Positions 12,284 to 23,808 of a stretch of DNA of 64,000 nucleotides are shown here, piece after piece. The stretch comes from Centrapalus pauciflorus. Taxonomy: Eukaryota > Streptophyta > Magnoliopsida > Asterales > Asteraceae. Each line of letters begins with the position of its first letter. Within the stretch, counting starts at the first letter, position 1. The notes under the pieces are model-generated. The model had not been told where the DNA came from. It saw only the letters and a list, made by a program, of their open reading frames with translations, and did not search any database. The DNA is taken from NCBI GenBank assembly GCA_020465985.1, contig JAANYP010000372.1, forward strand, positions 1 through 64,000, in the 5' to 3' direction. Made by a program: the position numbers and the translations under genes.

Positions 12284-12330
12284 GCTATCGTCAAGGGGGA
12301 GTCTGTTGGTACACCCTGTGTGACGATAGC
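12284..12330 (+). promoter_or_regulatory. hairpin around the polypurine tract and U3 start of element A
   Basis: GCTATCGTCA at 12284-12293 and TGACGATAGC at 12321-12330 are a perfect 10-bp inverted repeat. The 27-nt loop holds the polypurine tract (AAGGGGGAG, 12293-12301) and the first bases of the LTR (TGTTGG at 12304). The arm inside the LTR is conserved in the LTRs of B and C. Confidence 0.6.
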
Positions 12331-12962
12331 AGTCTAATCGATCTGCATTATGGTTTAGGTAATCTTCTGAGTATTAACAAGTATTTTGATATATATGTTT
12401 AATATGTGTTTGTCTGTTATTGATTGTGTGTTTGAACTTGATGTAACGTATTACAAGAAGTTCAATCATAAAGGTCAAAGATTAACTCAAGCATAAGTTA
12501 AAACATAAGTTTCATCACTTAAGTGTTTAAGTGTATTGGCTAGATTCGAATAGGTAAAGGAAGACATTCGAATCTGTGATAGATTCGAATGTATCCTTAG
12601 ATTCGAATGGGCTAGATTCGAGTCTGTCAGATGGACAGATTCGAATGGGCCTTAGGCCAGATTCGAGGTTGGCCCACAACAAACTCGAATCAGGGTCTAT
12701 AATTAGGGATAGACTCGAATGATTAAAAAACCTTTGGCAGAATTCGTGAGGAATTAAGCAATAGGCGATCTCGAGTTTATCAGCTAGGTGAGTCCCGTTT
12801 CGGAGAGAATTAGTACGTAGGATCGTTCGTGTGTCGTTCGTTCAGCGTCTAATAGTCTCCGTGTTTCCGTTGGTTGAGAGTTGTCCGTCTAACCGTCAAC
12901 GAGGATTCCGCACTCGTTAACGGATCCGCGTCTAGATAGATCTTGCAGTCGTAGACCTTACA
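12304..12962 (+). repeat. 3' LTR of Copia element A
   Basis: The LTR starts TGTTGGTACACC and ends GACCTTACA (659 bp). It matches the 5' LTRs of B (19316-19960, reversed) and C (25148-25770) over most of its length. Direct neighbours are the polypurine tract on the left and the broken RT gene of B on the right. A central block (about 12540-12780) is rich in TTCGAA-type words. A TATAATTA stretch near 12698 could serve as a TATA box; this is a guess. Confidence 0.9.
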
Positions 12963-15754
12963 AACCTAGTACAAATACACACAGCAAACATAATGTCAGG
13001 TCTTGAAGCAGTTAAATACATAAGTGATCCAATCATGGCCCGATATAATGTCGGATCCACATCGGTATCACTTTCAGTACCCGGTCCGAGATTGTGATTC
13101 ACTTGAATCGGCGTGCTGAAATGGGCAGTCAATTTTGTTCCTTCCATCCCGAAACGTTCCAATATGTCATAGACATACTTCGTCTGATGGATAAACATTC
13201 CTTCCTTCTTCTGGTCAACTTGTAACCCCAAAAAGAAATTTAACTCCCCCATAGCACTCATCTCGAATTTCGACTTCATCACCTTCTCGAAATCTTTGCA
13301 CATCTGTTCGTCTGATGATCCAAAAATGATATCATCGACGTACACTTGTACCAAGATAAAGTGTTCTCCCTTCCTCTTAACAAACAGAGTACTATCTATC
13401 CTACCCCTTTCAAACCCGTTCTCTAATAAATGGTTGGATAGAGTCTCATACCATGCCCTTGGTGCCTGATGCAATCCATATAGAGCCTTATCTAAGCGAT
13501 ATACTCTATCAGGATATTTTGGATCTGTAAATCCGGGCGGTTGTTCTACATACACCAACTCCTTCACTTTCCCATACAGGAAAGCACTCTTAACATCTAA
13601 TTGATATACCTTAAAGCCCTTGAAGGAGGCAAAAGCTAAAAACAACCTAATGGCTTCCAGCCTTGCTACTGGTGCAAAAACCTCATTGTAATCGATTCCC
13701 TCCTCTTGGTTGAAACCCTTTACAACTAGCCTAGCCTTGTTGCGCGTGACTATACCCCGATCGTCTCTTTTGCACTTAAAAACCCATTTGGTTCCTATAG
13801 CAACTTCCCCTCGAGGTAATGGAACTAACTCCCACACTTCTAGTTTCCTAAACTGCGAGAGTACTTCCTGCATCGCTTCAACCCAGGAGTTATCCTTAAG
13901 TGCCATTTGCACATTCTTAGGCTCTACTTGCGATATAAAACAAGAATAGAGACATGTATGATATGCCTCGGAGTCATTTATCATCGACAACAACACAGTG
14001 TTGTTATTTAAACTACTCCTAATCCTCACACCCTCGTTAGGATTTCCTATGATGCTTTCTATAGGATGGTTCTTGTTAATCCTAGAGGTCTCTATCTCAT
14101 CAACCCTTAGATTATCTCCTAAGTTAGATCCTATTTCACCTAATGGGGGAACAGGATCAGTCTCTACATTTTCCTCCTCGTGGACATTTTCCTCAGAGTT
14201 GGAACTTGTTGCTTGAGTCTGATTCTCAGTGGTAGGTGCTTCTGGATCAGCAACTTCTGGAGATCCATCTACAGTCGCAGTAGGCTCGGATGTGGATTCA
14301 AACGTAGTCCTCAGAAAGGTATGGCCATCGTCATTCAGATGCAGCGTCGCCATGTCCTTTTCGATTGTACCTGCATTATCATCCAAAGGAATGTTAAATG
14401 ACTCAAATAATTTATCATAGTCAAATATCCATTCCGGACCAGTTTGGGGTTCATGTGTATAACTAGTGACTTCAATGTTATACACAATCTCCACTGTACC
14501 ATTTGTTTTGTTAAAAACCCGTTTGTTTGGTGAGTTCGGCACATAACCTAGGAAGTATCCTTCGTCAGCCTTTTCACCAAACTTCGGTTGATGTTTTGTA
14601 CGTAAAAGAGTGCATGGTACCCCAAATGGTTCGAATCCAGTTAAGTTAGGTGGCCGTTTGTTCAAAATGTCATAACATGTTTTGTTCAAAGATTTGAATG
14701 TAAGGACTCGGTTTAAAATATGGCACGCGGTATTCACTGCCTCCCCCCAAAACACGGTAGGAAGCTTTGAATCCGAAAGCATAGTCCTTGCAGCTTCAAT
14801 CAATGTCCTATTTTTACGTTCGGCCACCCCATTTTGTTGAGGTTCATATGGTGCACTGAATTGATGCAGTATGCCTTTTGATAGGCAATATACACCAATT
14901 ACAGTGTTTTTGAACTCAGTTCCATTATCACTACGTATCCGTTTAACCCTTGTTCCGTAGGAATTCTCCACTTGGTCTAAGAACCCGATGAGCTTGGAAG
15001 CCATCTCGTCCTTTGTACCTAAAAAGAAAACCCAAGAAAAGCGTGAGTAATCGTCAGTGATAACCAAACAAAACCAACTACCTCCTATACTCCTTTTGTT
15101 GATAGGTCCGAAAAGGTCCATGTGCAACAAATCGAATGTTGAGGTTATGGAGTTGTGCGTCTTGGACTTGTATGTCTTCTTATGTTGTTTGCCCTTCTTG
15201 CACGGTAGACACTTGTCCTCGAACTGAAAGCTCTTCAGAGGCACACCTTGCACCAATCCATTCTTCGTTATGTAGTTCATCTTTCTTAGGTGCAAGTGAG
15301 CCATGCGTCTGTGCCACAGTACCGATTCCGTCTCCGGAGCTTTGGATAATAGACAGATTGGCCCCATCGAAGTCTCCGGCTTGTTCATATCTAGCATGTA
15401 CAAGTCATTCTTCCTTGGCGCCTGCATCAATACCCATTCCTCAGGAGTCCTGAAACCCGGTTTTAGCACTAACACCTCAGTGTCCGTGAACAACACTGAG
15501 TTCTTCTTGTCACAGATTTGAGATACACTAATGAGATTGTGAACCAGTTTATCAACGTGATAAACTTGGTCCAACTTGATCGTCCCATTAGTGACCACTC
15601 CGGTACACGTGATGTTTCCTCCTTTGTTACCGGCGAATGATACAAACCCCCGATTCCCACCCTTGAAGTCTGTAAGAAGACCTCTTTCCCCCGTCATGTG
15701 CCTAGAGCATCCACTGTCGACGAACCACTTGTTGTTTGGACCTGTGGTAATCTC
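12963..15754 (-). pseudogene. Copia pol (protease-integrase-RT) of element B, cut by element A
   Basis: The frame is open for about 930 codons from just after TAG at 15755-15757. It begins with the aspartic protease motif FVDSGCSRHMTG (about 15725-15690), then the GAG-pre-integrase motif with the zinc-binding His/Cys residues (about 15330-15180), the DDE integrase core (DLFGPI, ITDDYSRFSW, SDNGTEF, QQNGVAERKNR), and RT ([19 protein letters not shown]) with catalytic YVDD near 13328-13352. Reading through the junction runs on into A's LTR until a stop at 12932, so the last ten residues are foreign. RNase H is absent. Gag lies upstream in the same frame behind a stop codon. Apart from the cut and that in-frame TAG, this is the best-preserved pol of the family here. 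Confidence 0.85.
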
Positions 15755-15775
15755 CTACACATGAAAGAAAATAGG

Positions 15776-17720
15776 TTAGTTATCACGGGGAACCCAAGCC
15801 ATGACTGACTTGGTTATACCATTCTCGTCCACATACTTTAACTCTTTCAAATACCCATCTCGCCTTTCAGGTGACTTGGGTCGTTGAACAGGAGTTTGTT
15901 GTGGTGCCGAGTGATTTAAATTCACTCTTTGCCTTTGAGTAAGCATTTGTTGTGGAGCTCTAGAATAATTACGATTATATTGCATTTCAGACTGTGATCC
16001 CTGAGCTCTTACCGGTGCGTACTGTCTAACTGGAGTATGAGACCTAACTGGAGTGTGTGACCTGCTAGGTGTTGTGCTTCTATAGACTTGTTGAGGTGCT
16101 GACCTTGATTGATTAACGACACGATTCGGTGAATTTGTCGTAACCACTTCCTTTGGTCCAACCTTTACCGGTGTTTGTTTCACAACTGGTTTTGGTGCGG
16201 CCTGCACAGTTTTCTCGGTACTTTGAGAACTACTGGTGCTCGCCACACTGGTTGAGGGCTTAACAGGTGTTGGGTTCACTGCCTTAGGTGTAACTTCGGC
16301 TTTCCTAAGTGGACAGTGAGAAGCAACATGCCCCTTCTCATGACATCTGAAGCAAGATATCTTATCTATGGACTTTTTGTGTGTACCCTTAGACTTAGGT
16401 GTCTCACTAGTATCTTGGTCGTTTTGTACATCTATAGCGACTGGCTCATCGTCCTGATCAGCCCAATCAATTTTATGTTTTCCTGCAGGTGTTTCACTGG
16501 AGGAAGTCACAAATTTGACTTTCTTAACCATGACAGTTGTGTCAGCCGCCTTAGGTGTATTTTCTACTATAGGCTCAGATATAGGTTCAGGTGTGTCCTC
16601 TAAGTCGACTGATCTGTTAGTTTTCTCCTGAGGCTAAGGCACATAGTTTGCATTAAAAGGTGGAGGAATTTAATGAAATCCTAGACCTACGGGCTTTTTA
16701 GATTGTCTTTGGGCATCTAAAACTTTCCCTAGGTTTAGGCTTGAATTCCTAAACTTCTCTAGCTTACTGTTTGCCTCTGCTACCTTTACATTTGTTTCAG
16801 CTAGCTCTATGTCTTTGTCTTTAAGGTTTTTGGTCAAGGCCTCTACATGCTCATACATAAGCTCTATTCTAACACACTGCTCACTCAGTTTGTCTTTCAG
16901 AACTATTACGTCTTGAGCATCAGCCTTAAGTTTTTCTTTAAGATCTTGCTTAATATCGTTCAGGCTAGCGTTTTCAATTTTTAAATTCTCATTTTGAGCA
17001 GTTATGGTTTTATGTGATTCTAAGACTAGATTTAACCTATCGTTAGAATTAACACACAACACACATAATTCATGAAAAAGAGAGTAAGTCAGACTAACCT
17101 TTGAGTTATCAGATTCCACGTTGGCCATCTGAGCAGCAAACTCCAGAACTGTCTGATCATTCGTCTTTTCCACGCACATCGGACTGTTTTCCCTTGTGGT
17201 CTGCTCTTCTCCTTCACACCCAGTTTCCGTGACTTCAGCCATAAAAGCCCGAGCACTTGATTCTGGATGTGAGCTCCAGTCATACGTACCATCTAGCTCT
17301 CTGTCTGAAGTGACATTGGATAGTAGACCAGCTAGGTTGGCTTGACCGGCAGATGAACTCGGAAGATATCGTTGTTGAGACTGATTCTGAAACTGTCCCT
17401 GATGCTGACTCTGCCCTTGGTACGTTTCTACCTTCGGTCTCTGGCATTCTCTGGCGAAGTGTCCCAGACCTTGACAGTTGTAGCACTTTACCTTGGACTT
17501 ATCAAATCCAATCCCCTTGTTGGTCATTGTCAGATTCCTCCCAGTTCTTTTGATGAATCTCTTAACCCGTTGGGTTACCATGGCCAGTTGCCATTTAAGA
17601 TCCATTTCCTCAAGATCATCAGGGTCGACCTGATCATAGTCCTCATCCCAGAGAGCAGGATCGTTAATTTTCCCCTGAACACAATTCCCATACGCGGCCA
17701 CAAATGAAGCAAGCAGATTC
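15776..17720 (-). pseudogene. Copia gag, C-terminal part, element B
   Basis: This segment follows the N-terminal gag segment after a 1-base deletion near 17720-17740. It carries zinc knuckle 1 ([14 protein letters not shown], about 17490-17449), a long coiled-coil segment rich in Lys/Glu/Asn (about 17040-16740), then zinc knuckle 2 (CFRCHEKGHVASHC, about 16360-16319), a Ser/Thr/Pro/Gln-rich basic tail, and a terminal VPRDN before TAA at 15776-15778. Two further in-frame stops lie at 16670-16672 (TAA) and 16634-16636 (TAG). The second has a counterpart at the same place in element C. A single nucleocapsid knuckle is usual for Copia; two knuckles about 365 residues apart make this gag unusual. 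Confidence 0.75.
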
Positions 17721-18651
17721 AGATGTTCTTCCGCTGATTCGCGCTCATGGGCATCTTCGAATAGCTCTGAGATGTTGATGTCTGTTGTACTTGAGGCTGT
17801 GGTTCTTCCGATCTTCCTAATCCTAAGAACGCTCTGTTTAGCGTGTCCTCAGTCTCTGCTGGTGATGACGTTTCTCCGGTGAAAAACGCTGTAGCAGTCT
17901 TTAGATCGGCGGTCGCTGAAGGTTTTGTTGACTTTCCAAAATACATCGCTGAATTCTGGACTTGTTCATAATCAGTTTCGGCCTTCAGTAGCTCGAAGTG
18001 ATATGCCCGCAACGTTCCCACAATATCATCCAGAGATTGAGTATAATACTTGTCTTCATTCAGCTTGATCATTGCCACATACATAGCCCATTTGGCTGGT
18101 AAGGCATCAAGAAGCTTGTTGTTCTTGTCGGTGTCAGTATACTCAATCCCGTGACTTTCAAGTTCCGTCAACAGATGATAGAACCGGGTGATGATATCAT
18201 CCAGCTGTTCATCCTTTAACGCCTTGAAAATCGCAAACTGTTGTTTCAACAGTTCTGTATGCTTTCTACGAACCCTAGGATTACCCTCACACCTCTTCTC
18301 TAGAGACTCCCAAAGTTCCTTCGACGTCTTTTGAGTCCTAAATGTGTGCAGTATATCCTGAGGCAAAGCCATTCGGATTATCGGGAAAGCTTTGTTTTCG
18401 GCTTCATACAATTTCTTATCATCCTCCTTCATCATTTGGTATGATAAGACTTTCTGACGGCCTTCAACTTCAGAAACTGGTGGAATATATCCTTCGTCGA
18501 TACACACCCACATGCGCATGTCATTAAAACGCATGAAATCGGTAAACCGATCTTTCCACCAGTAATAATCCTCGATTTTCATCAGCTTAGGCGGAGCGTT
18601 TGCCTTCCCGACCTCGTGGTCCATTTCCAGGAATTTTTGAAGATTTGACAT
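17719..18651 (-). CDS. Copia gag, N-terminal part, element B
   Basis: The ATG at 18651 opens a 310-residue segment. It has the UBN2/retrotransposon-gag fold signature of plant Copia elements: YYWWKDRF near residue 30, then [26 protein letters not shown] and LLDALPAKW. This is the capsid-like structural protein that assembles the cytoplasmic particle. It ends in a frameshift: one base is missing compared with element C at about 17737, and the rest of gag continues in another frame from about 17720. The leader upstream (18652-19300) is noncoding. Confidence 0.75.
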   Translation of the reverse strand: MSNLQKFLEMDHEVGKANAPPKLMKIEDYYWWKDRFTDFMRFNDMRMWVCIDEGYIPPVSEVEGRQKVLSYQMMKEDDKKLYEAENKAFPIIRMALPQDILHTFRTQKTSKELWESLEKRCEGNPRVRRKHTELLKQQFAIFKALKDEQLDDIITRFYHLLTELESHGIEYTDTDKNNKLLDALPAKWAMYVAMIKLNEDKYYTQSLDDIVGTLRAYHFELLKAETDYEQVQNSAMYFGKSTKPSATADLKTATAFFTGETSSPAETEDTLNRAFLGLGRSEEPQPQVQQTSTSQSYSKMPMSANQRKNI

Positions 18652-19300
18652 CTTTTCGAAAGTAATTGAATTGAACTTAAATAATTTAATTCGAAACTAA
18701 TTTGAATTAATTCGTTCGAATCTAGGTAGATTCGAATATAATCAGATTCCAATTTATTTGGGATTAAATTCGATTAAGTGTTATTATTCAATTAAACTCG
18801 AAATTATGTCAGATTCGAAAAGTCCTCAGATTCGAAGGTCAGGCAAACTCGAAGTCACAGCAGATTCGAAACCACCCTATTCGAAACTAAACTAAACTCG
18901 AATTAAACTCGAATGTAAGTAGACTCGAGACCCTATTCGAATGTAGCATAAACTCGAATCAGATTCGAAACCCTCTGTATCAGACTCGAAAAGGAGCGGA
19001 TTTGGTTAGACTCGAAACTAAGTGTAACCCTAATTACCCCTAATAGATTCAAGCGCCGCAAACTCGAAAAATAGCTAACACTTTGATTTTTTAACGTTTT
19101 GCAGATTAAATCAATATTTTTGCAATGAAAAATGTTGCTTTCGATAAAAAACGTGAAAAACCACAAAGTATTTCCCGGATTACTATTTGCTAAGCTCGAC
19201 GAACACGAAAAACACGATTTTGAGAGTAAAACCGTCCAAAAGCGTCAAGAAACCTAGAATGTATCTAGATGAACACGAAGAACACCAAGAACACTCCGTA
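18652..19300 (-). other. 5' leader of element B
   Basis: This is about 650 nt between primer site and gag with no gene. It is packed with TTCGAA, GACTCGAA and ATTCGAA words, especially 18700-19030, and AT-rich next to the gag start. Packaging or dimerisation signals are expected in this interval in LTR elements, but none can be named from sequence. Confidence 0.6.
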
Positions 19301-19313
19301 GGCTCTGATACCA
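19301..19313 (-). promoter_or_regulatory. primer-binding site, element B
   Basis: Reads TGGTATCAGAGCC on the - strand, complementary to the 3' end of initiator Met-tRNA. It starts two bases after the LTR end TTACA and fixes the LTR boundary. Confidence 0.9.
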
Positions 19314-19315
19314 CT

Positions 19316-19960
19316 TGTAAGGTCTACCACTACGAGATTTATCTAGACGCGGAACCGTCAACAAGTGCGGAATCCTCGTTAACGGGTAGACGGAAACAAC
19401 TCTCACACACGAAACACGGAGACTATCAGAAGCTGAACGAACGACGCGAACGATCCTACAAACTGATTCTCTCCGAAACGGCACTAACACTGATGATAAA
19501 CTCGAGATCGCCTTTTGCTTAATCACTCACGAATTCTGCAAAAAGTCTGATAATTAATCGAGTCTATCCCTAATTATAGAGGCTAATTCGAGTCTGTTAT
19601 GGGCCAAACTCGAATCTGGCCCAAGGCCCATTCGAGTTTGTCCTCATAGACACTCTCGAATCTGCCTAGCTTCGAATCTAGGTCTACATTCGAATCTATC
19701 ACAAATTCGAATGTACAACCTTATAGAATTCGAATCTAACTATTTCACAGACTCAACTTAGTATAGAACCTTATATTTTTCCCTTATGATTGATTTTATC
19801 TTTGATCTTTATGTTTGATCTTCTTGTAATACGTTACATCAAGTTCAAACACACAAACAATAATAACTATCAACCATATACAAACATATATAACAAACAC
19901 TTGCTAGACTCACAATGTAGGATCACTTAGACTGCTATCGTCACACAGGATGTACCAACA
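19316..19960 (-). repeat. 5' LTR of Copia element B
   Basis: On the - strand it starts TGTTGGTACATCC at 19960 and ends GACCTTACA at 19316 (645 bp). It matches A's 3' LTR and C's 5' LTR, including the TGACGATAGCAGTC block near the start and the TTCGAA-rich middle (about 19560-19750). Confidence 0.9.
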
Positions 19961-21000
19961 CAGGCAGTATTGACAGCTTCAGCCGAAAATGATGAAGGCA
20001 AACCTGATGCACACAGCATGGTTCTGGCAGCTTTAATGAGAGTTATGTTTCTCCTTTCAGCAACTCCATTTTGTTGTGAAGTTCTTACAGCTTAAAAGTT
20101 TTGTGAGATCCATCTTTCTTCACAGAAGTCCTCAAGAGTACTGTTTCTGAATTCAGTACCATGATCACTTCTAAGCTGCTTAACTTGAGCAGAGTTTAGC
20201 ATTTTCATCTTTTTGATAAATCCAATAATTTCTCTAGCAGCCTCTCCTTTGGTCTTCAAAAAGATCACCCATGTAAACCTGGAGAACTCAACAACCATTA
20301 CTAGAGTATATCTTCTACCTCCTAGACTTGGGACAATGACAAGTCCAAACTAGTCCATGTGGATTAAGAAGAGAGGAGTATCACTAGAAAAATTATGCTT
20401 GGATTTAAAAGATGTTTTTCTCTGCTTGCCTTTCTCACTAGCTGTGCAGAGTTTATCCTTAACAAAGGTTATAGAAGGCAAACCTGTTATCAACTCTTTC
20501 TTACAGAGTTAGTTGATATTCCTGAAGTTCAGGTGTGATAGCCTTTTGTGTCATAACCAGTTCAGATCTGCATTGCTTCTTGTGATAAAGCAGGTTTCTG
20601 TTGTGGGATCAGTAGATTTCATGTCCACAACATATACACCTTTCTTCCTTTGTGCACACAACACAACTTTGCCTTGGGAATCCAGTATGTACCCAGATAC
20701 TGATCAAAATTAACCTTGTAGCCAGTATCACACAGTTGACTTAAGCTTACAAGATTGTGTTTTAGCCCAGACACATAGGCTACTCTTTTGAATATAGCAG
20801 CACCAGCTTGAAGGGTTCCATGTCCCTCTATGGATCCCTGAGCATTATCACCAAAGGTGACTTCAGGCCCTTTTTCAGGCCTGAGATCACTCAGCAAGTC
20901 CTTGCAACCTGTCATGTGGTCTGAGCAACCGCTATCCAAGTACCAAACCTGGGATGGTTGTTTAACCTGCAGAGTGCGATGGGAAAATATTAGTTATCTT
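19961..21000 (-). pseudogene. Copia protease and integrase fragment, element G
   Basis: The protease motif YLDSGCSDHMTG lies near 20945-20905, followed by LVSLSQLCD, the conserved pre-integrase stretch. Integrase core pieces follow: FTWVIFLKTKGEA and LRSDHGTEFRN (20092-20298), then the NGV-type motif region near 20050 in a broken frame. The reading frame is lost at several places between 20300 and 20620. The gene ends abruptly at 19961, where element B starts, so RT is missing. It was part of the polyprotein that processes and integrates the element; it is now non-functional. Confidence 0.75.
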
Positions 21001-23748
21001 TACGGGAACTCATCATAACGATGAGTTCTCTTTCTTCATCAACATTTGTTGATGGACTAGTGAGATCAACACTAATATTTCCTATTTGGATTGTATCAGC
21101 TTGGATCCTATCCTTATTGACCATGATACTTCCAACACTGCTTGTTTTTGCAATGTTGGAACTAGCAGTGTCAGCAGGCCTCATGTCCTCAGTTTCAGGA
21201 CAGTCTTTGGCGATATGAGTCTTCTTCCCATATTTATAACATTTTCTCTTTTTAGATTTCTTGGAAGAAGTACTTCCAGAAACACATTTTGGATCATTTT
21301 TGTTGAACTTCTCAGCAGGCTTTGTAAACTTATTAATATTTTTAGAAGAATCAACAGTTTGAGTAGAAGGCACAACGGCAACAGTTTACCTGTATCCTCT
21401 TTCCTCTTTTTAGGAAGGCAGATATCAAATATAGGAAGTTTGATTGGCCTTTGACCTTCCACAGGTTTGGTAAACTTATTCCCAACTTTCTCAGTTTGAG
21501 CAATGGCTTTCCCTTTACCCTTATTGAGATGTGATGCATGTGGCCTATCAACATAATCACTGCTTTTGGTTTTGAAAGGCTTACCTTCATTTATAACCAG
21601 TTTTCCACTATGATTTCAAAACTTATTGATATCACAGCAGATTTACTTTCAACATGAGACTTACCCCTGTTGAAAGCAGGCTGCTTACCTTTTCAAAACT
21701 TTTTCTCAAAATGTTCAGCATCAAAAGGATTAACAGATCTCTTACCATCAGCTTTAGATCCAGAACCTGTCTTGTTAACAGGTTTAGTGTCCAAAGCTGC
21801 AGTTTGAACTTGTTTTCCCTTCTTTTGCTTGTGTGAACCAGCTGAGCACTTAGCAGACTGATTTGATGGAGAATACATTCCATCATCAGTTTTTGCAACT
21901 TTTTCACACAAGCTGTCAGAGTTTTGATGCCTGACAAAACTATTTGTTGAGACTAGCTTACCATTTACTTTCTGAATGAAAGTACTTGGAAGCTCACCAA
22001 GAGTGGATAAGTCTGTTTCAAAATTATTTATCTCAACAATTGAAGCTGTTTTGTCAAGATCCCCTCCAAGATAGACTTGGATTTGAACAGGGATCTATTG
22101 ACTGATACAATGAATGACTTTTTGTGCAGATTGGCACCAAGAGTCAACAATCTTTTGAAGCTTGGCATGCTTTGTGTCTGTCTCTCTCTTTTCTTTTAAT
22201 AAAATGGAATATATGTATTTTAATTTATCAAGCTCAGTTTCCAACTTATGAAAGCTGTCCAGTTTACTAGAATTTATTACAAGACCAGTTTTTAGCTTGA
22301 AGATCTCAGACAGAAAAGCATTATGCTTCTCAATAGCAGCTTTTAAATCAACAAGAAAATATTCAAACATTTTAACTTTTTCATCAGAACTGTAATCCAT
22401 AAAATTTTGTACCTTATACATCATTATTGGGTTCCAGTTCTCCAAGCTGCTGAGAGCCTCAGCTTCAGCCAGGTCTTGTTTGAAGTTGCTTGTTGATGGG
22501 ACATCCAGTGTTGGCCATCAGACAATTGTTGTCTTCTTCATCCCATGATGAATCAGATTCCTCCCAGTCACATGTCTCAGCCATGAGTCCTTTTTTCTTG
22601 TTGGAAGCCACTGAGTCTTCCAACTTTCTAAGCTTTTCCATGGCCATTAGGTACTTAACCCTATAGCCATCGTCCTTGTTTGTCTTGTATGGTTTGGATG
22701 ATGAGCCAACAGCTTTAGACACACAGTCTGCAGCTATATGGCCTGTTTTGCAACATTTAAAGCACTCAGCATTAGTTTTGTCAAATGCTTTCTTTTTTAT
22801 GGCACCTGACATCTTTTGCAACATTTTTCCACCAAACCTCTTCTTATTGAATTTTCTGACAAGCATTGCAATCATTTTCTCATCATCTAATTCAGTAAGA
22901 TCTTCACAGTCTTCTTCCTCAGACAATTCTTCCATTTTATCATCAGCCTGTTCATCAGCTTCGGTGAACACATCACACACCTGACCAGCAGGTTGTCTCA
23001 CGCTGGCCACTAAGGCAGCACCTCTTTTGGACATCTCCAAGGTATTTCTATTATGTTGCCTTGATTGTTCATCATTTAGTAAGGACCCATACAGATTTAT
23101 AAGATCCATACATTTGATGGTGCCTGAGTTTCTTAGGATAGTAGAGAAATAATTCCATTCCTCAGGCAGAATGTCCAAAAACTTGTTTACCAGAGTTAAG
23201 CTGTCCTCGGTGATCCCAACAGCTTTGAGATCATTTATTAGAGCAGTGAATCTGATATAGGTTTCAGTGAGAGACTCCTTTGTCTTTGCAAAGAAGAGTT
23301 CATACTGTCTTACAAGATTGTTGATCCCCTTATCCTATGTGATAGTGGGACCATCATAGACGGTACACAAAGTATCCCACATCTCCTTTGCAGTCTTCAT
23401 TTTCTCAACCTGTTTGAACACATCATCAGGAAGAGAAATAACCAGGTTGTTCATGGCCTTTGCATCAAGAGCAACTAGCCTTTTGTCTTCATCAGACCAT
23501 CGAGCTTTTGCCTTTTCAAAGTTTCTGATCTCAAGAACAGCTCCTTCAGCAGCAGGAGTGATAGTAGTAACAGAAGTTGGCACATAGGGACTTTCCATTA
23601 CTATCTCTGGCAATTGTACATCCAGATTCTCTGAGTAGAGAATCATTCTACACTTCTAACTAGAGAAGTTCTGAAGATTGAACTTGGGGGGTTTTTCAAT
23701 AGAACCATTGTCATAGTAAGAGGAAGAGTTGGCAGCACTGTTGTCCAT
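21001..23748 (-). pseudogene. Copia gag of element G, broken
   Basis: The ATG at 23748 follows the primer site by about 45 nt. A stop near 23660 replaces the Trp expected in the gag fold. Segment 23335-23646 has the UBN2-like gag motifs (ARWSDEDKRL, AKEMWDTL), and 22465-23178 carries zinc knuckle 1 (CFKCCKTGHIAADC, about 22770-22729). A coiled-coil segment with many Lys/Leu/Glu residues lies at 22095-22445. Knuckle 2 lies near 21240-21199, where the second Cys is replaced (CYKYGKKTHIAKDC). The frame changes at least three times between 21180 and 22100. As in the A/B/C family, the knuckles are far apart with a coiled coil between. Confidence 0.7.
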
Positions 23749-23794
23749 GGGGAAATAGGGAGAATGAGAGATATAGAGTTAACACACACTCTAT

Positions 23795-23808
23795 CTGCTC
23801 TGATACCA
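23795..23808 (-). promoter_or_regulatory. primer-binding site, element G
   Basis: Reads TGGTATCAGAGCAG on the - strand, matching initiator Met-tRNA. It directly follows the LTR end. Confidence 0.9.

Larger units (their letters stand above)
1..12962 (+). mobile_element. Copia LTR retrotransposon A (5' end outside window)
   Basis: The element runs from its 5' leader (1-522) through decayed gag-pol, a long noncoding spacer, intact ORF3, a polypurine tract and a 3' LTR ending TTACA at 12962. The order matches element C block for block, including the noncoding stretch between pol and ORF3, so this is one element and not a chance assembly. The 5' LTR and primer site must lie just left of the window, because the equivalent leader in element B is about 650 nt. 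Base 12963 onward is element B in the opposite orientation, cut in mid-codon. A therefore looks inserted into B, with AACCT (12963-12967) as the expected target duplication. Confidence 0.85.
12963..19960 (-). mobile_element. Copia LTR retrotransposon B, 5' part
   Basis: On the - strand the element begins with its 5' LTR (19960 down to 19316), then primer site, leader, gag, and pol up to mid-RT, where it stops at element A's LTR. RNase H, the spacer, ORF3 and the 3' LTR are missing here and should lie left of element A if A is nested in B. The family is the same as A and C. The outer boundary at 19960/19961 falls inside the integrase gene of element G, so B itself looks inserted into G; CAGGC (19961-19965) would be the target duplication. 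Confidence 0.85.

Noticed and set aside
19301..19313. tRNA genes near the LTRs
   Set aside because: The matches are 13-14 nt primer-binding sites complementary to initiator Met-tRNA, without any cloverleaf.
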